A DNA stretch of 64,000 nucleotides from Campylorhamphus procurvoides (Eukaryota; Chordata; Aves; Passeriformes; Dendrocolaptidae), in NCBI GenBank assembly GCA_013396655.1, contig WBMV01006201.1, forward strand, positions 124,001 to 188,000, given 5' to 3'. Under the pieces are notes generated by a model, which was not told the DNA's origin, did not search any database, and saw only the letters and a program-made list of their open reading frames with translations. Shown here one piece after another: positions 1 through 10,872 of the stretch (its first letter is position 1; each line of letters begins with the position of its first letter). The position numbers and the translations under genes were made by a program.

Positions 1-3000
1 CAGTGACACGATGGGTACATTGTTTTGACAGTTCTTCAGAAAATGCTAGAAACAGGCATGAAGAAACCACAGATACCACTTCAATATCAGGCTCATCGTG
101 CTGTGACAGCCTGGCCCCACTGGAATTTCTTTGATGCATGTCCTCTGTCAGGGAAGAGGCAAGTTTCGGATTCCCTGGGGACAGACATGTTCCTCTTGTT
201 GAAAATCCGTTGATTCTAGAGTTATCCATCTGGCCACATTGCTTCCCTGGTTCTGGACGGGTTAGTTGAAATTTTTGGAGATCTGGGGGCACATGGACTT
301 TCTCCAGCTTTGTTTTATGTTGCTGCATTGTGATCTGCAATTATAACACAAAAGTCATTAGTGCTGAGAGCTCTGTGTTATCCTGTTAGGTTTTTGCATG
401 GTGAAGAATAAAAAATAAATAGAAAGTGAAGACAAGTTTTCCATCACTTTCCAGGACTTAGATGCTATAGCAGGGGGCCCATTTTTTGTGTAGTGTTTGC
501 ATTGCATTGAGGACTCTTGAATGTAGAAACCTACAGAGACTTAGCTTTGGACATGAGGGGGAGGAATTAAAATGGCATGCAATCTGTGGGGTTTTCTTTC
601 TCACTATTATCTAAATTAGCAGTTTACTGTTTTCTTTGTGTCTCTTTTATTATAGGCTTAAGTGCTTAATCTAAAGTTTAAGGGCCTTACTATGAACAAA
701 TTGAGAAAAGTCCATAAGGAAATACAGCTCTGGTTTCTAGAAACGGGCAGTATTTAAAGGATCAAGCACCCAGACCTCCCACCCTGCAAGTTTGTCACAG
801 GGAGGGCAGGTGGCCTGCACACATGTGGCTCTGTGCAGTCAGCATTCCTGGTGAATTGGAAGATGGAAAGTTTGCTGGGGAGAGGTCGCTCTGCTTAGAA
901 GGCCGGGTGGTCTTGGGAGCTGTGGGGAAAACAGGCCTCCCATGGATGATGGCGAGTTAAGTGGCTGCACTAGGCTTAGTTTAGAGGGCTTTGCTGGTCG
1001 TACATACACAGCTCTCCCAGCTTTGTTAAATTCCTTGTCAAATCCGGAGGGATAACCTCACCCCACTCCAGAGCTGTAAATGCTGTGCACTGTAAATACT
1101 CACCTGCAGAGCCCGAACAAATGCTGCTTTGCATTCCCTCTTCAGAAGGGGCTGTGGGCAGCCTGAGGACATGGAGGAGCTCCAACTCCGTGACAATAGC
1201 CTGATTTTTGTCTTAGCAGAGCTCAAGATACCTCATATCAATAGCCTCTAAGGAGATCTTTCTTTTTAATTTTCTTTTATTTTTTTATGCTGCTGCCTCC
1301 TAGTCTTGATGAATAAGCAAAATGCTTTGTTTATTTCAACATTATCAGCTGTTTTCTGGTTTTTTAAGGTGCATAAAGAGTTCTGCATTTGGTCAGTCAT
1401 TAATTATAATTTATTTTAATTACTGCTTGAATCCCTGAGGAAATTGAATATAAACCACGTGCAGCTTAGCTATAGAGCTGACCTCAAATACATGGAAACT
1501 CAGGATGACAAATTTTGGGTTTGTGCTTCCTTCCTCCTGTTAGGTTTTCCTAGTTGAGCTCATTATATTCATGCACCAAGCACAGACTCAGGGAACATAT
1601 TAATGGTGAGGTGGACAGAACATGCTTCTGGATCATCACTGCATATGCTGGTGGCATTTATTTTCCCAACAGTACCATGTAGTTATTTAAATAACACTGG
1701 GCCCTGGAGCTGTTCTGGCTAAAGAAGCTGCCCCGGGTCCAGTGGGCTATGGAGGTAGAACAAGGATGTGCTTCTGAGTCAACTCTGAGAGTTATGTGAG
1801 CCAGCTAAGCTGGCAGCTCCACAGCTTTGGACCTATACTCCATGTGGTACACCACCTGCTTTGTATTCTTTAAGATGAGGAGTATTTGTAATGGCAGCAT
1901 AGGTTAATTGTCGTTGGGGTCACAAAAGACATTTCAAAAAAATTCCTTACCAGACAGTGCCGAACTGTTATTAGAGGAAACTGATAGAGACAAAGTACAA
2001 TGATGATGCTAATATCCATCAAAGACAGAGCCTTGACACATCAGTGGCATGAGTAAAGTTTCCCAAATGAGGAGTCATTTCCATTTCTCTGGAATTCATG
2101 CTCCAGGACTGTAAACAAGGGAGGAGGTTGGCATGCCTGTAGGTATTTATCCCTGGTGCAGAAAGAGTGTGATATCAACACTACTGTCTGCTCAATGATG
2201 TTTTGTTAGACAGGTTTGGTTGAAAGAAAGCTTTATCTATTTATTGTAAAATGTGGCACTGTCTTAGCTTTTTTTTCATGTGGCTAAGGTGTGGGTTTTT
2301 TTGTGTTTTCAGTTCAAGCTTTGGAAAATAGCTATGCTTTCTAAAATGTCACACAATCCTCGACCAGAAAGTATTCTCTTCAGATCATATTGTACTACAA
2401 TTTTTCAAATATACATTGACCTGAAATTTATTGTCTTTGAACATTTTAAATTCACTTCATGTAATAATAAGTCTTTAGTCTTGAAATAAAATGTCTATAA
2501 AACAGTGAAAGTATAAGGTATAAAATAACCATTTCACAGTCAACCTGAGCTTTTCTAATAGCAAACAAACTTTTAAAATTTGAAGTTATGATGCCCCACA
2601 TACTACAATTCCCAACAATGGAAAGGTTAGCAATAAGTGGTTAAATGATTTTTGGGTCAAAATTCTATTTGAGAATGCCCTTAGACCTGTCATTGACAAA
2701 AGACAGAAAAAGGAACAGAGTTGGAACAAGGAACAAAAGATGCTCTCATCAAAAGACTACAGACACCTGTTGCCCAAGCCATTCTCATCTTCTTTTATTC
2801 TTGTATTATCATAAAAGAGAAGCATTTCAGATATCAGGTCACTGTGGCCAACACCTAAACTGTGACACCACAATTGTATCTGGGTCAATCTGGGAGGGGA
2901 AAAAAAAATTGCAAAAGAATTGTTTTTATGCTACTATGGGACCTTTAGTCTGGTGCTGGAGGTGTGAGAAGGTGACTGTTAAATCTTCTTTATCGAGTTT

Positions 3001-3222
3001 TACCAGCAGTATAAAGTGGAAAGTACAGAAAGAGAAATATTGCTTAGGCAAAACAGTCAGAAATTGCACCACTTTCTCCAGTAAGTCAGTGTCATAGACA
3101 CTGTGTATACTGAATGGCCATTTGAGATACTTGGGACGAGTTTTCCAAAGGATTGTTGCTCAGGAGTTGAGCTAAGTAAAAAACCACTTCATTAGCTGTG
3201 GTTAATGCTTATGGTGCCAAGC
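1..3222. other. Unique non-coding sequence, no gene recognised
   Basis: AT-rich sequence with ordinary short homopolymer runs. The longest open frame is the 150-codon plus-strand one at 2645-3097, which is Cys-, Lys- and Ser-rich with no domain I recognise. A minus-strand GT donor-like site lies at about 1103 (CTGCAG|GTGAGT in that direction), but I could not find a convincing acceptor for it. A slightly GC-richer stretch at 760-960 carries nothing identifiable. Confidence 0.6.
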
Positions 3223-3479
3223 AGAAGGATAGAAGGCAAAGGGCAGAAACTGTAATGCAGGAAGTTCCACCTGAACATGAGGAAGAGCTTCTTTACTGTG
3301 AGAGTGACTGAGCACTAGAACAGTTTGCCCAGAGAGGCTGTGGAGTGTCTATCTCTGGAGATGTTCAAAAGCCATCTGGACACAACCCTGAGTTACCTGG
3401 TCTAGGGGGCACTGCTTGAGTAGGGAGGTTGGACTGGGTGATTTCCAGTGGTCCAACCTTAGTCAGTCTGTAATTCTGA
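3223..3479 (+). mobile_element. CR1 LINE, 5'-truncated 3' end
   Basis: The sequence follows the CR1 3' region: a GGAAGTTCCACCTGAACATG block at 3260-3279, then an 'aggaagagcttctttactg' block, an 'agcactagaacag' block, 'cccagagaggctgtggagt', and a terminal 'ttggactgggtgatttccag ... tccaacctta' block. It ends at 3479 in a decayed ATTCTGA tail. Only the last ~260 bp survive, which is typical of 5' truncation in CR1. There is no coding capacity. Several indels and substitutions suggest an old copy. Confidence 0.9.
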
Positions 3480-5447
3480 GCTGCTCTTTCTGTTGCAAAA
3501 GTCCCCGTCTTTGGAGCAACACAAATACAGGATTTATGAGGCCTGACCCCTGGAAATCACATACTCTCTTGGAGCTGCTGGGATCCACAGCTTTGATGGA
3601 GGACACTTTACTCATTGCTTCATGTTCAAAGGTGTCACCTCTAGCAGCACATGTTGCAGGGTTGGGCCTGGTTTGTACTGGAGATTAGGAGAGGATCAGG
3701 TGTCTTTGTACCAGTGCCTGGAGGATACTCACAGGTCTCATTTGCTTTGCTCATCAGGTACCCCCATCCCCACGCCCGCTGCCCATGAGCCAAGAATCCC
3801 AGGGGAGCCCAGCCCCAGCTCCACAACACACTGGGGGAACAATGCAGGGACCAGTTGCCAGCCTGGGTGCTATGAGATGGTACCCAAGCTGATGGGGGCC
3901 CTGCTCCATGCTGGGATCTCTTTGGTTCCCCACTCATCACCTCTCATGAAACAGTCTGCTCCTGCTGCTCTCTGATTATCTGTTTTCATGACATCTTATA
4001 AAGCTGTATTTATAACAGGAGTTAATGAGCAGATGCTCTTGATTTCTACTTCAGAAGAGCCACAGGCAGCTGAAAGTCTTCAAAATCTCTGTTTCTTTCT
4101 CGTTTTCATTCTTCTGCATGCAAGATGTGTAAAGAAACATATCTGGATATTACAACCACAGGTAAGTTTAGAATAGATGTTAGAAGTTTGTAATTTTTAG
4201 AGAAGTGAGATTTTTCTACCAGTCTGTTATTTCTCCAAACTTACCTACTTCCAAGGGACAAGACATAGAAATTTATGAAAAGGATTATACAGTATGATGA
4301 TGTGCCAAGAGGCTGATTCTCAAGAGTTGTCATCTGTTTCTGTAAATCTCAGGGCCTTTGTGTTAAGCGTTCTAGGGAAAATCTTTTTTGGAGAGTGCTT
4401 GCCTGTATGGGAAACTTCTGATTTTTGAGCCTTCTTCCATTGCATGAAATCCATTATTCCAGCACTCTCCTCTTCTGACAGTTTTTCTGTCCTATTGTTG
4501 CTTTTGTCCAGCATAAGAGGAGCAGTTCACTGTGCATATTACCCACCTATGCCAGAGTTGCACAGGAATTAGTCCTGTCCCAGGGGCTTTTACTGCTTCT
4601 GCAGCACAAGATAAACTCTCAGCTGGGGAGTAATATGATTCCTCACAACCAAAAGTATGTGCTTTTCAGGCTAGGATCTAGCTTCTCAGTGAGACAGAAT
4701 TTCCTTCAAGCTCTGGAAGGACTTAGAGCTTCACATTTCTGACGTCCTTATATATAAAAGAGTTATTTTTGTAAGTTTTAATGGCTTTCTATGATTCCCT
4801 CTGAGCTCTCCATAGCTGGTAATTACACACCTACTTTTACAGGCCATAGAAATATGAATGAGTTTCAATATTTATTTTTTTAAAACTCTTTTAAACTTCC
4901 AACAACACATTGTGTGCATTTCTATTATTTATTTATTTTTTCAATGGGAATATGTCTCCCCCAGAAAATATGTGATGCTGGAGATGTTGAAGTAAAAATA
5001 TTTTTGGTGTTTTCTTTAGGTACCCTGCAAAATGCACCCCTAGACATAACAGGTTTTCTATATCAAAACCTGACCATAAGATTGTTTCATTCACAGTCAC
5101 ATGCATTAATGAGGGTTGATATAGTCATTATATCTCAGGGAAGTGAGCAAAGCCTTTCCAGATAGCACATCAGTGACAAGAAACTAAAGGCAAGAAGGGA
5201 GTGGTTTGGAATAAGTTCTTGAATAAGTGACACAGTTATACAGCTGTATTTATATTTAATATAAGAGGAGACGGAGACTTTTCTGCCTTTGCTGTCTCTA
5301 TCCAGTACTGCAGGCACCACTCAGTGGTATTTCTTCAGGTCTGGGCCTCTTCTTAAAACAAGACCCTGTGTGGTCTGTTCCTGGCTGCCTAGCTTGTCCA
5401 AATGCATTACAGGCCTATGAATAAAAGGCAGAGGAAAGAAGAAAGTG
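3480..5447. other. Unique non-coding sequence
   Basis: Overlapping open frames at 3416-3975 on both strands read through moderately GC-rich sequence just after the CR1 tail and resemble no protein I know. A micro-exon-like interval at 4125-4161 is listed separately. At 4740-4760 a TGACGTCC element is followed three bases later by TATATAAAAG. The spacing is too tight to be a convincing promoter and I do not call one. Confidence 0.55.
4125..4161 (+). other. Possible 37-nt micro-exon (weak)
   Basis: A pyrimidine-rich stretch (4088-4115) leads to GCAAG at 4120-4124. A strong donor, CACAG|GTAAGTTT, begins at 4162. The interval is open in the frame that starts ATG TGT AAA. Splice-like pairs this good occur by chance in long vertebrate non-coding DNA, and no partner exon is evident, so this is only a lead. 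Confidence 0.15.
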
Positions 5448-5567
5448 TTTCTTTCTCCCTTTTCCTCCCTTTTCCTCCCTTTTCCTCCCTTTTCCTCCCT
5501 TTTCCTCCCTTTTCCTCCCTTTTCCTCCCTTTTCCTCCCTTTTCCTCCCTTTTCCTCCTTTTTTTTT
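5448..5567. repeat. 10-bp minisatellite (TTTTCCTCCC)n
   Basis: Nine identical 10-bp units run from 5461 to 5550, followed by a tenth with a single C-to-T change (5551-5560). An imperfect partial unit precedes them and a T run follows. The whole 120-nt stretch is pyrimidine only. The reverse strand is (GGGAGGAAAA)n, in which successive GGG runs are separated by 7 nt, so it meets the usual G3N1-7 quadruplex rule many times over. The near-perfect copies point to recent expansion or ongoing homogenisation. The plus strand is open in every frame, which creates an artefactual 73-codon frame with a 10-residue Leu/Pro/Phe/Ser period. Confidence 0.97.
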
Positions 5568-5660
5568 AATGTCTGTAGACCCTTATGTCTCTTCTGCTCT
5601 GCTTTCCAAAGTCATTTTGGGAAGAATATTAGGTGCAGGCAGGAGGCAACCCCTTGCTGG

Positions 5661-5719
5661 GAATAGGATTCGGACTCAGTGATTCTTGTAGGTCCCTTCC
5701 AATTTGGCATAATCTGTGA
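5661..5719 (+). mobile_element. CR1 LINE 3'-end fragment (short)
   Basis: The block 'ggattcggactcagtgattc', then 'ttgtaggtcccttccaattt' and 'ataatctgtga', matches the last ~60 bp of CR1 elements, including a decayed terminal octamer. It lies about 93 bp downstream of the minisatellite. It is too short to assign a subfamily. Confidence 0.65.
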
Positions 5720-8700
5720 ATATATGAGGCTACTTTGAGTAGAGCCTATGCTGTTGCTGTGGCATTATGTACCATACCATGCATGGGCAGGGTGGGGTGA
5801 GGGTGTCCCTTATTGCTTGGAGTTTGGTAGGGTTACTTCTCTCTGGAGTAGTAGCAATGTTAAAATTGAATAGAGAGGATAGCCAGTATATGCCTCTGGG
5901 TACACTGTATTTGTGCTCTATGATATTTACTTTTTCAGGCTGTAATAAAAGATCATTTTTTTCAACAGCTGAAGGATTTGTGACCATTTCCCCCATGATG
6001 TATTTTAAAAAAATTAGCCACTATAAAGATGTTTTCATATTGCCAACTTTGACTGAAATAGCATGTGCCTGATGAATTATCTCTGGTTATCTTGCATAAA
6101 TTTTTTTTCCTACTATCACGACTTTTTTTTTGTACCTGTCCTTAGGGGATAGACCTCCAGGGCTGGCATGGATAATGCAAAAGAGCTGGAAGTCAAATAA
6201 AAAGCAGAAGTGACTGGCAGGAACAGAAGCTGGTAAGTACTGCAATAAAAGTGCTATTTAACCTGCTGGCTAATACAAAAAGGTTATTTCTGCAGCAACT
6301 ACTGGAACAATATATTTAGCAATTAAATTAATCCAAACAAATAGGAAATTTAACCCCATTGTCCTGGCTAACTTCCAGCTTAGGTAATTACATTCTGGCT
6401 ACCTGCATTCCCTCTGGAGTTTCTGCTGGGTAAGTTGCAGCTTACACCGTGTGCATGTGTGTCGCACTTGTTATGAACAGTTGTGTGGCATGTCAGCATC
6501 TGGTAAATCCTATCTAGGAAAAATACCAGAGGTGAACCAATTTCAGTGGAAGTCAGGAGCAACTGTTCTGTCATATTTAACTTGTTAGTAGGATTTGTAG
6601 ACACAACAAACATTGCAACTGGCATATTATAGTGATGCCTGTAATATAAACAGGCAGTGGTTAGACATACACAGACTGACAAACAAGCTGGATTAGCATT
6701 TTCTCTCCTTCCCAGTCTTCCTGTGTTAGACTTTCCTGTGCTTGCTTCTGGAGCTGAACCTTTGTGTCAAAGCCAGCCTGAAGTGGCTGCCTGTATTTTT
6801 AATGTCAGTTCTTCTTCCTTGTTCACAGAGTACTCCAATGAGCAGATGCACAGGTGGAACTGAGAGGTGGCACTGGGAAGAGGAAAGGGACTGGGTAAAC
6901 CAGTTTTGAAATGAAGCATCTCTTCCCAGTGGCACATGTGCTTCAGCCCTTTGGGAGACTCAGCTGTGGCTGGCACATTTCTGAAACCCTTCTAGGGAAA
7001 TGCAATGAAACACTGAATTCAGATCTAGCTTACATTTCCTACTGTATCTGATACAAACCAGTCTCTGCCTGTGGCTTTGATGCCATTTTGAAGGGTCAGG
7101 AATATCACAGCAATTTAATTAATTTTGTTGATTGCAAGCTTTCCCAATGAAGCTGAAATGTGAAAACATGACTCAAGGGTAATGTACTGTGTTATCTGTG
7201 ATTCTCTGTTTTGTTTCCCTGCTCCATTTCAGAAAATATGGCACACTGTGAGCTGACAAGATGATTAAGCTGTAGGTAGCATACAGTGGACAGGTCAGGG
7301 AGTCCATTTCCCCCTCTGCTTTTTGATGGACTTGTAAAGAAGCCTCATCTTTTCAAACATGAAGCACTAAGAATCTGTTGAGATGAGTCACATATGAAAT
7401 ACAAGTGGTTCAATGCACTGGTATTTGGATGTGGAGCCACCAGAGAAATTCAGAACCACCACCATTTTAATTGTAGTTTTGGGACAGCTTTGTCAAAACA
7501 CAGGCAGCCTGTTACCATAGCCTGGATTTGGGAACTGTCTCTTTGTGGCATTAGTTGTAAAAAATGAGAACGCATTTGTCTTCTCTGAGAGCTGAAGTTA
7601 CCCGAAGGTCTAGCACATGCAAACCACCTCACAAGGAATGTCTGAGGGCAGTCAGCTCATTGCTACCTGCAATAGAGTGAGTTGGCAGAAATAATGTCTG
7701 GGGCAAAGAAGTGGTTCCTTTTACCTAAACAAATGTTTTAGCAGCTGTGCAAAACACATTCCTGGGGAAAATGAATTAATGGAAAAGAACACTGGCAAGC
7801 AGATTGTAAGGAGAATTGCTTCTGATCACAAAGAGCTTTTGGTGATTACATCCAAGATCTGAAAATTTTAAAAACTGGTTTTATTTATCAAAGGAAAATA
7901 TTTTGAGCAGGATAAACAAAAACAACTGTAGCAGCTTTAAGTTCCTCTTAACAAGTTTAATTTACTTCTCTTAAATGATTCAGCCATCACTATTTCTCTA
8001 CAATAGATATTTTGTTGGGGAAACTAATTTGAATGTGCATGATAGATGAACTGCATTGAAAATACCAATTTTTAACAGCTCTAACCCTTGATCTTAATTA
8101 ACTCCACATCTGTTTCCACAGAAACCAACAATAAAATCAATAAAGTACTAGAGTTAGCTGCTTGTATTGAAGAAATCTGCAGAAAAAATATTTTCAATTA
8201 TTTGCTTCTGGCCAATTTGTGGATACAGCAACAAGTGTGCTGTACTGCCCTCAAAAGCATTGCTGGGCTTGATCAAGAGTCTGATTCCTGCTTGAGAAAA
8301 GTGCATCACATAGTGAAATTCCCTCTGCTTCATGTATGGGTGAGAAAGATATGAAGTAAGTGTGGTACCTTTCTTCTCACTGATTGGCAGTGGTTCTGAT
8401 GGGGGCAATGAAAGGAACCACTTCCAACTTTTTTTCATATAGACAGGAGTCAGATCAATACCTATTCCATAGGAGAAACTCCTGTGGCTTGCCTTTTATC
8501 CACAGGAAAAGGTCATGGCAAAGTGAAGGAGTACGGCTACAGTGTTCTTGGGAACACTTGGGTAATGTCCTCCTGCTGCCGGAGTACTTGCACTACCAGC
8601 ACCAGCAACACTTTCTCTCTTTTGCAAAACCATATTTAGGAGTGCTGAGACCCCATGCTAAATTGTTTGAGAGGTCAAAAGCAGTGAATCTTTGGCATCT

Positions 8701-9373
8701 AACTCCTACAGAAACCCTTTGTAAGCCAGGTGTCTTGCTCTGCTGTGTGATTTTCAGCCTTCAGAGTAGTGCACTTAGAAGTCTGTTAGTGGCCACTTTG
8801 ATGTATCTTGGTATTGTTCATATCTAAGGTTGTAGAGACGTAGTTTACCCTAAGTTAATCAGTGGTTTGGCAATATATCCTTGGCTTTTGAAAAACAGTT
8901 TTTTAGAAAAGAGTTATCTATAAAGGAGCCATATACTGTTCAGGTATGAAAGGCTGATGGGGCTTTGCACATTGTCATGGTGGAATTTGGGATAAAGCAG
9001 ACACAGAGATAATAGAATCATTCAGTGACATATAATCTGAAATATATTCACCAAGTGGGCTGGGCCTGGAAAGTAGGTAATTTTTACAGTAAGATTTCTG
9101 TTCAAAGACCCTTGTACATGAAACCCTTTCCAGTCAAAGGCCCAGCCCAGTTTGGGCCAGTGCCCAGGGGACAGGAATGCTTGTCCTGACTGAATTGTTC
9201 AGGTCCTGGGTTGCAGCTCTTGCACACAGCATTCCCACGTCCTTCTAAGCCTTCTATATGGCATTGGGCAGCTGTGAGCACTTGTGGCTCCAAACTCATT
9301 AGGATCATACCTATTCCACTGTGGTTGATTTTTTTTGTAATCTAATTTCAGTGGCAGGGCCAGTACTGTACCA
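5720..9373. other. Unique non-coding sequence, no gene recognised
   Basis: Apart from the candidate exon at 6146-6232, I see nothing specific. The longest frame here is 147 codons (8384-8827, plus) and shows no recognisable domain or signal peptide. Short T runs occur at 6103-6109 and 6123-6131; the second belongs to the candidate acceptor tract. Confidence 0.55.
6146..6232 (+). other. Candidate spliced exon, probably non-coding
   Basis: A long pyrimidine tract (6121-6140) ends in CCTTAG at 6140-6145 and a near-consensus donor, CTG|GTAAGTAC, follows at 6233. The enclosed 87 nt carry stops in all three frames (two early stops, and a TGA at 6211 in the third). It would therefore have to be a UTR or lncRNA exon. 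I see no neighbouring exon, so the call rests only on the quality of both splice sites. Confidence 0.3.
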
Positions 9374-9665
9374 TGTTACCACCGGTTAACTACAACCATT
9401 CTCCGCCCTGCGACAGCGCGAGAGGGGCCACGGCCAGACAGAGGAGCTACAGCCGCCCGAGGCGTGACGTCGCCACCTGCTCTCCGTAAATATAATTGCA
9501 TCCTTAGGGGAGCAGAAAACTGACTTTTTTCGTTCAAAGGAGTATTACAAACTGTTTGTTTGGTCCTTTTTCTGGACATAGATAGATAGATAGTGGTTAA
9601 GAACTGTTATCCTTTTCTGTATATTTTTCTAATTAAAGTTTTGTTCTAAATTTTAGAGTGGGGCT
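9374..9665 (+). promoter_or_regulatory. CpG-dense patch with CRE and TATA-like box; possible old LTR
   Basis: I count 13 CG dinucleotides between 9383 and 9532, ten of them in 9404-9472, while the surrounding kilobases have very few. A TGACGTCG element (7 of 8 bases of a CRE) lies at 9465-9472. A TAAATATAATT TATA-like box follows at 9487-9497, and an ATTAAA polyadenylation-type hexamer lies at 9632-9637. This order (GC-rich block, CRE, TATA, then polyA signal 145 bp later) matches the U3-R-U5 layout of a short LTR, but I find no convincing TG...CA ends or target duplication. Alternatives are a retrocopied promoter or a small CpG island. A minus-strand 67-codon frame across it is Arg-rich because of CpG content and is not called as a gene. 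Confidence 0.4.
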
Positions 9666-9683
9666 ATTTCTATTTTTTTGTCT

Positions 9684-9706
9684 GGCCTTCTTGGGGGAAG
9701 AAGGCC
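9684..9706. repeat. Perfect 9-bp inverted repeat, 5-nt G loop, followed by T5
   Basis: GGCCTTCTT, a GGGGG loop, then AAGAAGGCC, immediately followed by TTTTT at 9707-9711. It lies about 20 bp past the CpG-dense element. The shape resembles a bacterial intrinsic terminator, but the window is avian. A 3'-terminal RNA hairpin of a retroelement, or a pol III stop at the T run, are more plausible readings. There is no direct proof of function. Confidence 0.6.
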
Positions 9707-9711
9707 TTTTT

Positions 9712-10394
9712 CTTTCAGCCAACATAGATATCTTAATTCTTCTCTGAACTAAGACAATTTTAATACATTTTTTATAATAACTTGTTGATATGTTGTATGC
9801 AATTTTAATGCATTAAATACTACATGTTAAGAGATACATAGTGCATCCTTGGACAGAAAGAATGTTTTACTACTCAGGAAGTTAACAATTTGCTTAGTCA
9901 GGCACAAAACGTGGGCTGCATCCAACCTGTCAGACATATGGATGTTTCCAGAAAGGTGAGAGTAGTTAACAGTCTGATAAGAAATGTCAAATAATTCTAT
10001 GAAGAAGGATAGGGAAATGAGACTGAAACAAAGAAATTCAGTGAACTCTCAAGGAAGCTCCCTTCTAGCAGGGCAAAACCCAGTCTATTTTCCTAGGCCT
10101 AGAGTGTCTTCTATAGATGTAACTTTAAGTAATGTAAGTTAAAGCATTAATAGTGAACTGGAGCGTGTGCTAGAAGTCTGAGAATGTCTAATAACGTGAA
10201 AATGTGAAAGCATAAGAGATTTTTTTTTTGCCCTGACAAAATACACACATCTTTTATGCTTTGTACTTTTGTAAATTAATATTTGCATTTAAAGTAATTT
10301 TAATCTGACTTTAGTTCGGAGGGGTTCCAAGCTTATTAGCATCAAAGTATCCCATTTCTGTTAGAGGGAAATCTTTACAGTCATCAGGATACTA
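9712..10394. other. Unique AT-rich sequence
   Basis: This stretch holds T-rich runs and several AATAAA-like words, with no open frame of note and no recognisable repeat. Confidence 0.5.
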
Positions 10395-10574
10395 GTTTGG
10401 TTTTGGTTGTGGGGTGTTTTTTGTGTTTGTTTTGTTTAGTTTTGGTTTGTTTGTTTAGTTTTTTTTGTGGGTATTTTTGTTTTGGTTTGGGATTTTTTTC
10501 TTTGGTTGGTTTTTTTGATGTTTTATGGGGGGAGGTGTTTTTTTGTTGTTTTGTTTGTTTGTTTTCTTTTGCTT
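10395..10574. repeat. GT/T-rich low-complexity tract
   Basis: About 180 bp composed almost wholly of T and G in irregular TTTG, GTTT and TTGG words. It creates two overlapping spurious plus-strand frames rich in Phe, Leu, Val and Cys. It is the reverse-complement type of the AC-rich tracts at 10810, 18384 and 48059. Confidence 0.9.
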
Positions 10575-10590
10575 TGCATTGTTCCAGCAG

Positions 10591-10705
10591 TAATTCTCTT
10601 AAATTTCTCTGAGGTGACCAAGCAGAGACAGCTCCAGGATATAGGACCGCTTGGGATGCAGGGGCTGGGTGGAAGAAATGTCCAAGCAGTACTGCTGTTA
10701 TTCAA
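10591..10705 (+). other. Possible exon abutting the GT-rich tract (weak)
   Basis: The T-rich tract ends in TTCCAGCAG (a NAGNAG acceptor arrangement, 10582-10590) and the interval ends at CAA|GTAAGTAT, a very good donor starting at 10706. One frame is open throughout and stops only inside the donor. The acceptor may look strong merely because low-complexity T/G sequence happens to precede it. No homology is recognised. Confidence 0.2.
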
Positions 10706-10809
10706 GTAAGTATCCAGCTGCATAGAAAGATAATAATGTCAGAAGCCTGAGGGTCCTGAGAGAGTTTGACACTGATAGATATTGGGTTTGATCTCATCTG
10801 TGTGAAAAA

Positions 10810-10872
10810 GACCTAAACAACCAAAAAACTAAAACCCAACCCTCCAAAGAAATAAACAAGCAAACACACCAC
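10810..10872. repeat. AC-rich low-complexity tract
   Basis: The stretch is made almost only of A and C, in AAAC, CCAA and ACAA words, with a few T and G. It lies 235 bp from the GT-rich tract and has the opposite strand composition. Confidence 0.7.

Noticed and set aside
1104..1226. Minus-strand coding exon ending in CTGCAG|GTGAGT
   Set aside because: The donor is good, but no acceptor with a pyrimidine tract is evident, two frames are open equally, and no protein family is recognised.
2645..3097. 150-codon plus-strand frame as a gene
   Set aside because: There is no family resemblance, no promoter or splice context, and the composition is like the surrounding sequence.
4740..4760. Promoter with TGACGTCC and TATATAAAAG
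   Set aside because: The two elements nearly touch, there are no CCAAT or GC boxes upstream, and the sequence is AT-rich enough for a chance TATA box.
5448..5567. CRISPR-like array
   Set aside because: The units are contiguous 10-mers with no spacers, and the window is avian.
5445..5666. Leu/Pro/Phe-repeat protein
   Set aside because: The frame exists only because the 10-bp pyrimidine repeat has no stop codons in any frame.
9684..9711. Bacterial intrinsic terminator
   Set aside because: The shape fits, but everything else in the window is avian nuclear DNA, so the hairpin is reported only as an inverted repeat.
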